Part shown: in pieces, positions 1 through 6,347 of the stretch
How the letters are laid out: every line of letters begins with the position of its first letter
Numbering within the stretch: the first letter of the stretch is position 1
NCBI RefSeq assembly: GCF_036697405.1
Contig: NZ_JBAHWA010000007.1
Span: forward strand, 190,338-254,337
Direction: 5' to 3'
DNA: 64,000 nucleotides
Source: Lysobacter sp036697405
Lineage (GTDB): Bacteria > Pseudomonadota > Gammaproteobacteria > Xanthomonadales > Xanthomonadaceae
Notes under the pieces: generated by a model
Told to the model about the DNA's origin: nothing
The model's input: the letters and a program-made list of their open reading frames with translations, nothing else
The model's database searches: none
Program-made: the position numbers and the translations under genes

Positions 1-1320
1 GACTTGCGCGGCCATCGCACTGCGCAGAAAGGCTTGCGCTTGGCGCGCCATGTCAAAGTCCGGATCAAGGCTGCGCCCCAGTCCTTCCAGCGTCAGGCAG
101 ACCTTGATCAGCAACGCGAGGTCGGCCGGCAGCGCCAGCCGGTGCGCGCGCAGCAATGCCGTGATGTCCAGCAGCATGCCGGCCAGATCGAGCTGGCCCA
201 GGGGCACACCGTGGTAATGATCGACAAACGCGTCGACGTCGATGGCCAGTTGCGTCTCGTCGACATCCGCCTGCTGGGTCCACTCGAGCAGCACCTCGGT
301 AACCCGCTCTGAATCGTGCTCGACCAATCCGAACAACAAGCTCACGACTTCGGCGCGGCGCGCGGGCGACAGCCGCCCAACCATCCCGAAGTCTATGATC
401 GCCAATCGCCCCTCGGGCAGCACGAAGACATTGCCTGGATGGGGATCGGCATGGAAGAAGCCATCTTCCAACATCATCTTCAGTACCGCCCGCGCCCCGC
501 TACGCGCGATCTGCTTGCGATCCAGCCCGGCCGCATCCAATGCCGCGATATCGGCTACCGGAATGCCATCGACGAAGTCCTGGACGTTCATCCGCTCGCT
601 GGTGAATGACCAGTGCACGGAAGGCACGACGATCTGCTCGTCTTCGGCAAAGCTTGCGGCGATGCGCTCGGCGTGTCGGCACTCCGCGGCCAGGTCGAGT
701 TCGCGCAGCAACGAGGCACGAAACTGTCGCAGCACTCCGACCGGGTGGAAGCGGCGCAGCTCCGGAAACTTCTTTTCGGCCGTGCTCGCCGCGTACTGCA
801 GCAGCCTCAGATCGGCCTCGATCACGGGGCGAATGCCTGGGCGCCGAACCTTCGCCACGACTTCGCGCCCGTCATGGAGACGAGCGCGGTGAACCTGAGC
901 GATCGAGGCGGCCGCCAGCGGCTCCGGATCGAGCCAGAGGAAAGCCGATTCCGGGGCACGGCCCAGCGCCTGGGTCATTTCAGCGTGGATGGCTTCGAAG
1001 GCGACCGATGGCGCGGCGTTCTGCAGCCTGCTGAACTCGCCAATCCATTCCGGCGGAAACAGGTCGACGCGCGTCGCCAGGACCTGCCCCAGCTTGACGA
1101 AACTGGGGCCCATTTCCTCCAGCGCCCGACGCACCCGGATGTGGGGCGGCAGCGCCACCAATTCGTCGAGGCGATTCAGTGGCAAGACCTTGCCCACCCG
1201 GGCCAAGGCCTGCTCCAATCCCAATCGACGAACCAGATCGCCGAAGCCGTAGCGAATCAGAATCGCCGCCAGTGTTTGAAGCCGGCCCAGATCATGGGTT
1301 GCGATCAAGGTTTCCCACAC
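1..1320 (-). CDS. AarF/UbiB (ABC1) family atypical kinase, 3' end missing
   Basis: Probable ABC1/AarF/UbiB-type atypical protein kinase, a family linked to quinone biosynthesis and lipid-dependent functions. Only the first 440 codons are visible because the frame leaves the window at position 1; family members usually have about 540-560 residues ending in membrane helices. The translation shows the KxGQ motif (KLGQ, about residue 75), the alanine-rich loop AAASIAQVH, a nucleotide-binding lysine in VVAKVRRPG (about 155), the catalytic loop HADPHPGN (about 290) and the metal-binding DFGMVGRL (about 308). The GTG at 1320 is chosen because AAGGAG lies 10 nt upstream; the nearest upstream in-frame stop is 20 codons away and no ATG intervenes. 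It is divergent from the stress protein gene, with an FNR-type box between them. No ubiE/ubiJ neighbours are present, so a stress-cluster paralogue is more likely than housekeeping ubiB. Confidence 0.88.
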   Translation of the reverse strand, partial: MWETLIATHDLGRLQTLAAILIRYGFGDLVRRLGLEQALARVGKVLPLNRLDELVALPPHIRVRRALEEMGPSFVKLGQVLATRVDLFPPEWIGEFSRLQNAAPSVAFEAIHAEMTQALGRAPESAFLWLDPEPLAAASIAQVHRARLHDGREVVAKVRRPGIRPVIEADLRLLQYAASTAEKKFPELRRFHPVGVLRQFRASLLRELDLAAECRHAERIAASFAEDEQIVVPSVHWSFTSERMNVQDFVDGIPVADIAALDAAGLDRKQIARSGARAVLKMMLEDGFFHADPHPGNVFVLPEGRLAIIDFGMVGRLSPARRAEVVSLLFGLVEHDSERVTEVLLEWTQQADVDETQLAIDVDAFVDHYHGVPLGQLDLAGMLLDITALLRAHRLALPADLALLIKVCLTLEGLGRSLDPDFDMARQAQAFLRSAMAAQV

Positions 1321-1412
1321 GGCCGGATGGCTCCTTGTTTTTGTCGATTTCCCCGCCCTCTCCCACAGGCCAGGGTGTCAGTCAGAAGGTATGCCCATAA
1401 CCGCGCGGGTAT

Positions 1413-1426
1413 TTGACCTGGGTCAA
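1413..1426. promoter_or_regulatory. FNR/Anr-type box (TTGAC-CTGG-GTCAA)
   Basis: A perfect 5-4-5 inverted repeat matching the FNR/Anr/Dnr half-site pattern TTGAY-N4-RTCAA. It lies about 93 nt before the kinase start on the minus strand and about 110 nt before the stress protein ATG on the plus strand, so it could serve either promoter. Direct sequence match; the binding regulator is inferred. Confidence 0.7.
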
Positions 1427-1467
1427 TGTCTGCTCGGTATTGGGCGATGAGATCCGCGCGGACTTAG

Positions 1468-1481
1468 TTGATCGAGGTCAA
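1468..1481. promoter_or_regulatory. FNR/Anr-type box (TTGAT-CGAG-GTCAA)
   Basis: Second FNR/Anr-type site in the same intergenic region, with one half-site TTGAT and the other GTCAA. Its centre lies about 62 nt upstream of the ATG of the stress protein gene, a spacing that fits class II activation if the transcript starts about 20 nt before that ATG. Confidence 0.7.
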
Positions 1482-1536
1482 GGTGACCGCCCAGGAGCGC
1501 CGCAATAGTGCGGCATTGCAAGGTGAGAGCGCTGCC

Positions 1537-2373
1537 ATGACCCCCAAGGATCTCGTCGTCTTCCTAGAGCCGCACCCGAGTCGCAGCCAACGGCTCGCCT
1601 ACGCGGCGGCGCTGGCCAAACGCTGGCAAGCGCATCTGATCGCCACGTTCGTAACGCAACCGCTGGCACTCGACCCGCACGCGGGATTCGCGGTTGGAAC
1701 GGCGATCTCCGATATGCTGGCCAAATATCGGGCCGGCACCGCTGCCGCGCTCGCCCAGGCACGTGCCGAGTTCGATCGATTGGCGGACCGACGCAGCTTC
1801 ACCAGCGAATGGCGCGTGTCCGACAACGAAACCGGTGAAGTACTGATGCTGCACGCGCGGCACGCCTGCCTGACGATTCTCGGCCCGCCCGCACGCCAGA
1901 GCGCGGCGACCACGACGCTCGGTCTCTCCGAACGCATGATCTTTGCCTCGGGACGGCCCTGCCTGCTGGTTCCCAACGGATGGCCCGCCGAACGCATTGG
2001 CGGCCACGTCGTCGTCGGCTGGAACGGTGGACGCGAAGCCACGCGCGCCATTGCCGATGCGATGCCGCTGCTGGCCGCGGCCGAGACGGTGCATCTGATA
2101 GTGGTGCCGGATGCACGTATTCACGCCTTGTATGGAGAAGACCCGGGTGCCGACATGGCGGCGCACCTGGCGCGGCAAGGCGTATCCGTCGTGCTCGAAC
2201 AATGCCCGGGAGAGGACGCCGGCACCGTGCTGCTCGACCGCTGTGCCGAAGTCGACGCCGACATGCTTGTGGTCGGAGCCATGGGGCGCTCGCGCATCAG
2301 CGAGTTCGTCCTCGGCGGCGCTACGCGCACGATCCTTAGCCAAGCCGAGATTCCGGTGCTGCTGTCGCGTTGA
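1537..2373 (+). CDS. Tandem-domain universal stress protein
   Basis: Cytosolic universal stress protein of 278 residues with two Usp folds in tandem. The first half (residues about 5-145) is degenerate. The second (about 155-278) keeps an ATP-binding signature of the G-x2-G-x9-G type (GAMGRSRISEFVLGGAT) followed by the typical end IPVLLSR. The ATG at 1537 is preferred over earlier in-frame codons because AAGGTGAG lies 8 nt upstream and homology begins at TPKDLVVFLEP. Two FNR-type boxes lie upstream, so induction at low oxygen is likely. Such paired-domain proteins are common in low-oxygen stress loci of Proteobacteria; the molecular role of this one is unknown. Confidence 0.9.
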   Translation: MTPKDLVVFLEPHPSRSQRLAYAAALAKRWQAHLIATFVTQPLALDPHAGFAVGTAISDMLAKYRAGTAAALAQARAEFDRLADRRSFTSEWRVSDNETGEVLMLHARHACLTILGPPARQSAATTTLGLSERMIFASGRPCLLVPNGWPAERIGGHVVVGWNGGREATRAIADAMPLLAAAETVHLIVVPDARIHALYGEDPGADMAAHLARQGVSVVLEQCPGEDAGTVLLDRCAEVDADMLVVGAMGRSRISEFVLGGATRTILSQAEIPVLLSR

Positions 2374-2585
2374 GGCCAATCGCAACGGTTGATCCGGCCC
2401 CAACTCCAGCATCGTGGTTTCGCCGACGCGGCGGCCACCGGGAGGATCGCGGTTGCGGTGGAATCCGCTTCACGCGGCATACGACGGCCTCGAACCAGGC
2501 ACGGCGGCCGTAACGGACGCACCGCTCCATCCGATCGTCAACGACATCACGCCTCCCATGCGGTCTCAGTGGATGAGGGAACGCC

Positions 2586-3095
2586 ATGACCGAACTCGCT
2601 TCCCGTTTGCTGCAGCTGCTGTACTTCATGGCCCCCGCCTACTTCGCCAACATGGCGCCGCCGTTCGTGCGCTATTGGAAAGGCTGGAATCGTCCGATTC
2701 ATGCGCGCAGCCTCGGCGATCACAAGACCGTGGTCGGCTTTGCTTTGGGTGTGCTCGCCGCGGTGGCCACCACCGCGGCGCAGGCTGCGATCGATGCGCC
2801 CATTTCATTGGTGGACTATGCCCATCGGCCATGGCTTGGCCTCGCATTCGGCTTGGGCGCCATGACGGGCGACAGCCTCAAGAGCTACTTCAAGCGGCGG
2901 CGCGGGCTACCGTCCGGTGCCCGGTGGATCCCGTTCGATCAGCTGGATTTCGTACTGGGGGCCTTGCTGCTCGTCGGACCATCCGCTGGCCTTGGCTGGT
3001 TCGATGTCCTGGCGATCCTTCTTGCCACGTTGGCCGGCGACATCGCCGTGAATCGCGCAGCTTTTCGGCTAGGTATCAAGGCTACGCCCTGGTAG
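2586..3095 (+). CDS. CarS-like CDP-archaeol synthase family membrane protein (DUF46)
   Basis: Integral membrane protein of 169 residues resembling the CarS/DUF46 family, whose archaeal members transfer CMP from CTP onto archaetidic-type lipids (CDP-archaeol synthase, related to CdsA). Family-like motifs include LGDHKTVVGF (about residue 43), MTGDSLKSYFKRRRG (about 94) and PFDQLDFVLGAL (about 118), between about four hydrophobic segments. AGGG lies 8 nt before the ATG. The bacterial substrate is not known and cannot be an archaeol unless isoprenoid lipids are made. It sits between the stress protein and the sulfur module. Family placement is fairly secure; the activity is inference. Confidence 0.78.
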   Translation: MTELASRLLQLLYFMAPAYFANMAPPFVRYWKGWNRPIHARSLGDHKTVVGFALGVLAAVATTAAQAAIDAPISLVDYAHRPWLGLAFGLGAMTGDSLKSYFKRRRGLPSGARWIPFDQLDFVLGALLLVGPSAGLGWFDVLAILLATLAGDIAVNRAAFRLGIKATPW

Positions 3096-3440
3096 CGTCA
3101 GGCGTTTCCCTTCACCAGCGAGCGGCTCCGCTTCCGCGAGGCCTTCCGTGTCTGCGACTTGGCCGCCCGGCCCGTGCAAGCGGTACTTTTCCTCCGGCAC
3201 TTTCGCAGTTGCACCGGTCGCCCGCCCTCGCTACCGCTTCAAGCGCCATCGTCCCGGGCGTGCCCGCCGTCCAGCGGGTCCGGCTGGTCGCGGCTGGTCA
3301 GGCCGATGAGCGCGTTCGCCGCGACGGCGAGCTCACCGGCACCCCTCGCCACATGCGAGTCCTGCACGCAGACGAGGTGGGCCGTCGGCGGCACCGCAGC
3401 ACCGACCGGCCGCGCTGCGCGCGAGCGCGCCGAAAGCTGG
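3096..3440. other. Intergenic stretch with no supported gene
   Basis: 345 nt between the CarS-like gene and the 3' end of the ArsR-type repressor. I see no frame with a convincing start, ribosome site or family match. A minus-strand frame here (ending near 3239) contains CVQDSHVARGAGELAVAANA, which reads like part of a real protein but has no identifiable family. It could be a remnant of a gene that once followed the repressor. Confidence 0.4.
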
Positions 3441-3791
3441 TCATCGTCCGGCCTCCTGACCGCCGCAGTAGGCGACGTAGAGCGCATCGAGCACGCTCGC
3501 GGCAGGCCCCTCGGCGAGCGAGTAGAAGATGGTCTGCGCCTCGCGGCGGGTTTCCACCAGCGCCATCTCGCGCAGCACGGCCAGGTGCTGCGACAGAGCC
3601 GACATGCTCAGCCCGGTGATCGGCTGTAGTTCGCCGACCGAGGATTCGCCCTCCACCAGCTGACACAGCACCAGCAGCCGTGCCGGATGGGCCAGCGCCT
3701 TGAGCAGCGCGGCGGCCTCGCCGGCATGACGGGACATTTCCTCGGGCGAGGGCTGGATACGGGGACCGGATTGCTTCGCTGAACGAGCCAT
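3441..3791 (-). CDS. bigR: BigR-like persulfide-sensing ArsR-family repressor
   Basis: Winged-helix ArsR/SmtB repressor of 116 residues, matching the BigR/SqrR group that senses persulfides by forming a bond between two cysteines. The only cysteines, C43 (LLVLCQLVEGE) and C109 (YVAYCGG), lie where BigR of Xylella has its redox pair. The recognition helix region reads LSMSALSQHLAVLREMALVETRREAQ. No metal-binding CVC motif is present, which argues against arsenic or metal sensing. It diverges from the persulfide dioxygenase gene, and an AT-rich palindrome overlapping that gene's promoter is the probable operator. In Xylella and Agrobacterium the repressor is part of the operon; here it is divergent. 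Confidence 0.88.
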   Translation of the reverse strand: MARSAKQSGPRIQPSPEEMSRHAGEAAALLKALAHPARLLVLCQLVEGESSVGELQPITGLSMSALSQHLAVLREMALVETRREAQTIFYSLAEGPAASVLDALYVAYCGGQEAGR

Positions 3792-3814
3792 GGCGGGTTT
3801 ATTTTAGAGACTGC

Positions 3815-3856
3815 TTGACAAGCTCAAGCGACGGATATAATTTAGCAATATCTAAA
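3815..3856 (+). promoter_or_regulatory. Sulfur operon promoter with BigR-like operator
   Basis: A TTGACA at 3815-3820 and a TATAAT at 3836-3841 (15 nt spacer, short) form a candidate promoter for the persulfide dioxygenase operon. The palindrome TTTAG-caatat-CTAAA at 3841-3856 starts at the last base of the -10 element, and a second TTTTAGAGA copy lies at 3802-3810. AT-rich palindromes overlapping the -10 box are how BigR represses in Xylella and Agrobacterium. The element is strikingly AT-rich against its surroundings. Binding is inferred. Confidence 0.65.
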
Positions 3857-3878
3857 GTTAGAAACAAGGCGCAGCGCC

Positions 3879-4751
3879 GTGAATCCCCAGGTCGAAAGCT
3901 TCTACGACAAGGCGACGTTCACCTTCACTTACGTCGTCTACGATCGGGACGGCGGCCACGCCGCCATTGTCGACCCCGTGCTCGACTACGACCCCGCCTC
4001 GGCCCGCACCTCTACCGCGTCGGCCGACCGCGTACTCGCATTCGTGCGCGAGCATGCGCTGACGGTCGACTGGATCCTCGAAACTCACGCGCACGCCGAC
4101 CATCTCACCGCCGCGGCGCATCTCAAACGCGAGACCGGCGCGAAAGTCGCGATCGGCCGCGGCATAGTCCAGGTGCAGGCGCGCTTCAAGGCGCTGTTCG
4201 GGCTGGGGGACGACTTCCGCGCCGACGGCAGCCAGTTCGACCATCTGTTCGCCGATGGCGACAGCTTCCGCATCGGTGCGCTCGAGGCATGCGTGATCGC
4301 TACGCCAGGCCACACCGACGATAGCCTGACCTACCTGATCGGCGACGCCGCCTTCGTCGGCGACACCGTGTTCGCGCCGGAAACCGGCACCGCGCGCACG
4401 GACTTCCCCGGCGGCGACGCGCGCAAGCTGTACCGCTCGATCCGCCGGCTTTTCGACCTTCCGGAACGGACGCGGCTGTTCCTGTGCCACGACTATCCGC
4501 CGGAAGGGCGCGAGGCCCGCGCGCAGAACTCGCTCGACGAGCAGAAGCAGCGCAACCTGCACGTCGGCGGACAGGCCGACGAGGACAGCTTCGTGAAACT
4601 TCGCAGCGAGCGCGACGCCACGCTGCCGGTGCCGAAGCTCATCCTGCCGGCCTTGCAGGTGAACATCCGGGCCGGCGAACTGCCGTCGCCCGACGTCAAC
4701 GGCATCCGCTATCTGCGCCTTCCGCTCGATCAGATCGGAGGCGCCAAGTGA
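3879..4751 (+). CDS. blh: Persulfide dioxygenase (Blh/ETHE1-like metallo-beta-lactamase fold)
   Basis: Predicted glutathione-persulfide dioxygenase of 290 residues, oxidising persulfides to sulfite with a single iron. Visible motifs are the metal site HxHxDH at residues 70-75 (THAHADH), the TPGHTDDSLTY loop, GDTVF and HDYPP, all typical of the Blh/ETHE1 group rather than of beta-lactamases or glyoxalase II. The N-terminus VESFYDKATFTFTYVVYD is a hallmark of Blh proteins. The GTG at 3879 is the only start consistent with the homologous N-terminus; a weak AAGG lies 11 nt upstream. It overlaps the next gene by 4 nt and heads a four-gene sulfur operon under the BigR-type operator. In Xylella Blh the phosphatase-like domain is fused; here it is a separate gene at 5601. 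Confidence 0.9.
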   Translation: MNPQVESFYDKATFTFTYVVYDRDGGHAAIVDPVLDYDPASARTSTASADRVLAFVREHALTVDWILETHAHADHLTAAAHLKRETGAKVAIGRGIVQVQARFKALFGLGDDFRADGSQFDHLFADGDSFRIGALEACVIATPGHTDDSLTYLIGDAAFVGDTVFAPETGTARTDFPGGDARKLYRSIRRLFDLPERTRLFLCHDYPPEGREARAQNSLDEQKQRNLHVGGQADEDSFVKLRSERDATLPVPKLILPALQVNIRAGELPSPDVNGIRYLRLPLDQIGGAK

Positions 4752-5167
4752 GTATGACCTGGCTGACCGCCGTTGCCGGCGGCGTGTTGATCGGCCTGTC
4801 GGCGACGCTGTTGCTCTGGCTCAACGGCCGTGTCGCGGGCGTGAGCGGCATCTTCAACGGTGTGCTGTTCCCGCAGCGCGGCGACGTCGCGTGGCGGGCC
4901 GCGTTCCTGGTCGGCCTCGTCGCCGCGGCGGGCCTTTATATCGCGTTGGAGCCAGGCGCTCCGCAGCCGCGCGCGGACTTCCCGCGCGCCGGCCTGGTGG
5001 TCGCCGGCCTGCTGGTTGGCTTCGGCACGCGCATGAGCAACGGCTGCACCAGCGGACACGGCGTCTGCGGCCTCGGCCGCCTGTCGATGCGCTCGCTGGC
5101 CGCGGTTACGACCTTCATGGCCACGGCGATCGCGACCACCTTCGTTGTGCGCCATCTCTGGACCTGA
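4748..5167 (+). CDS. YeeE/YedE (DUF395) membrane protein, first half
   Basis: Small membrane protein (139 residues from the GTG at 4748, 137 from the ATG at 4754) of the YeeE/YedE sulfur-transport family. It has four hydrophobic segments and the signature NGCTSGHGVCGLGRLSMRSL containing the conserved cysteine near the pore. The GTG start is preferred because GGAGG lies 6 nt before it and it overlaps the stop of the preceding gene by 4 nt, which suggests translational coupling. With the next gene it probably forms a two-part thiosulfate or sulfur-compound carrier; YeeE transports thiosulfate in other bacteria. Confidence 0.85.
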   Translation: MSMTWLTAVAGGVLIGLSATLLLWLNGRVAGVSGIFNGVLFPQRGDVAWRAAFLVGLVAAAGLYIALEPGAPQPRADFPRAGLVVAGLLVGFGTRMSNGCTSGHGVCGLGRLSMRSLAAVTTFMATAIATTFVVRHLWT

Positions 5168-5169
5168 TC

Positions 5170-5586
5170 ATGAAGAAGCTCTCGCTTTCTGCGCTCGCCT
5201 CGGGCGCGCTGTTCGGACTGGGGCTCGCGATGTCGGGAATGACGGACGCGCGCCGCGTGCTCGGCTTCCTCGACCTGTTCGGCGATTTCGACCCAACGCT
5301 GATGTTCGTGCTCGGCGGCGCCGTCGCCACCACCATGCTGCTGTTCCGCTATGTGCTGCGTCGCGGCAGCCCGATACTGGCCGACACGTTCCACCTTTCG
5401 AACTTGAAGCGCGTCGATCGCCGCCTGCTGGGCGGGGCGGCGATCTTCGGCATCGGCTGGGGCATCGCCGGCTACTGCCCGGGGCCCGCGCTGGCGGGAC
5501 TGGGCGCCGGCTCGACCGAGGCATTGTGGTTCGTGCCTGCGATGATTGCCGGATTGTTGCTGCATCGCCTCGTCGATCGCGCTTGA
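5170..5586 (+). CDS. YeeE/YedE (DUF395) membrane protein, second half
   Basis: Partner of the preceding gene, 138 residues, beginning two bases after its stop. It has four predicted membrane segments and a second half-signature GWGIAGYCPGPALAGLG that carries the other conserved cysteine. Two-gene splits of the YeeE fold are common next to bigR and blh. Role inferred: movement of reduced sulfur species across the inner membrane so that they can be handled with the dioxygenase. Confidence 0.85.
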   Translation: MKKLSLSALASGALFGLGLAMSGMTDARRVLGFLDLFGDFDPTLMFVLGGAVATTMLLFRYVLRRGSPILADTFHLSNLKRVDRRLLGGAAIFGIGWGIAGYCPGPALAGLGAGSTEALWFVPAMIAGLLLHRLVDRA

Positions 5587-5600
5587 AGAGGACTCCCGCC

Positions 5601-6155
5601 ATGACCTCACGTCTGCCCATTGCCGTGTTCTCCCTGTTCGCGTCCGCCGCCGTCGCTGCGTGCGCGACCACGCCAGCGCCCCATGCCGCGCCGCCGGTGG
5701 CCGGCGCCGTATCGCCGACTCCGGGCGTCTACGCCGCCGGACGGATCGCGGCGGCCGACATCGAGCGCCTCCGTGCGGCCGGCATCCGCCAAGTGATCGA
5801 CCTGACGCCCGATGACGAGACCCCGGACTTCGACGAGGCCGCGGCCGTACGCAGGTCCGGGCTGGCCTACTCGAACTTGGCGCTGCGCGGCGCCGCCGAC
5901 CTGACGCGCGACAACGCGATCGCTTTCGACGCTCTGATGCGCAGTGCGCAGCGGCCCACGCTCGTGCATTGCGCCAGCGGCAACCGCGTCGGGGCGATGG
6001 CCGCATTGCGGGCGGCGTGGATCGAAGGCCGCTCGGCCGACGAGGCCGTGGCCATCGGCAAGGCGTGGGGGCTCAAGGGGCTGGAGAGCGAAGTCCGCCT
6101 GCGGATCGAGGCCGGCCCGGAACGGGCCGGACGGCAATCGTCGCAGCGCCCCTGA
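5601..6155 (+). CDS. Blh-type PTP/DSP-like phosphatase lipoprotein (DUF442)
   Basis: 184-residue protein with a lipoprotein-type signal (VAAC, cysteine 21) followed by a dual-specificity-phosphatase-like domain of the kind fused to the N-terminus of Xylella Blh (DUF442, TIGR01244). The P-loop HCASGNRVG has the nucleophile C124 and arginine in the expected CX5R spacing, and the preceding strand VIDLTPDDE carries family acidic residues. It starts 14 nt after the second YeeE gene and closes the sulfur operon. The predicted export as a lipoprotein is unusual for a partner of a cytosolic dioxygenase. Its substrate is unknown; a rhodanese-like sulfur transfer is possible because the catalytic loop length is similar. 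Confidence 0.8.
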   Translation: MTSRLPIAVFSLFASAAVAACATTPAPHAAPPVAGAVSPTPGVYAAGRIAAADIERLRAAGIRQVIDLTPDDETPDFDEAAAVRRSGLAYSNLALRGAADLTRDNAIAFDALMRSAQRPTLVHCASGNRVGAMAALRAAWIEGRSADEAVAIGKAWGLKGLESEVRLRIEAGPERAGRQSSQRP

Positions 6156-6288
6156 TAGGCCCAGGAAAGACAGCGATCGATCGCACCGCCGTCAGATCCG
6201 CGACAACTCTTAGCGCGATCGCGGCGGGATAGGCCGCCGGAACGCGGCGGCCCGCCCTCCTGGGCGCGGATCGCCAACACACGACGGT

Positions 6289-6302
6289 TTGACCAAGGTC
6301 AA
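6289..6302. promoter_or_regulatory. FNR/Anr-type box (TTGAC-CAAG-GTCAA)
   Basis: Perfect TTGAC-N4-GTCAA inverted repeat centred about 52 nt upstream of the P-type ATPase ATG. It is the same class of site as those at 1413, 1468 and 14996, and lies in the 192-nt gap after the sulfur operon, so the ATPase has its own probable low-oxygen promoter. Confidence 0.7.
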
Positions 6303-6347
6303 CTCGCGCAGGCGCAGCCGGCCCATGCTTGGACGGATGGTGTGCCG

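Noticed and set aside
2414..3619. Plus-strand frame of about 400 codons over the CarS-like gene and the repressor
   Set aside because: Runs across two genes in conflicting frames and strands and gives an arginine-rich translation.
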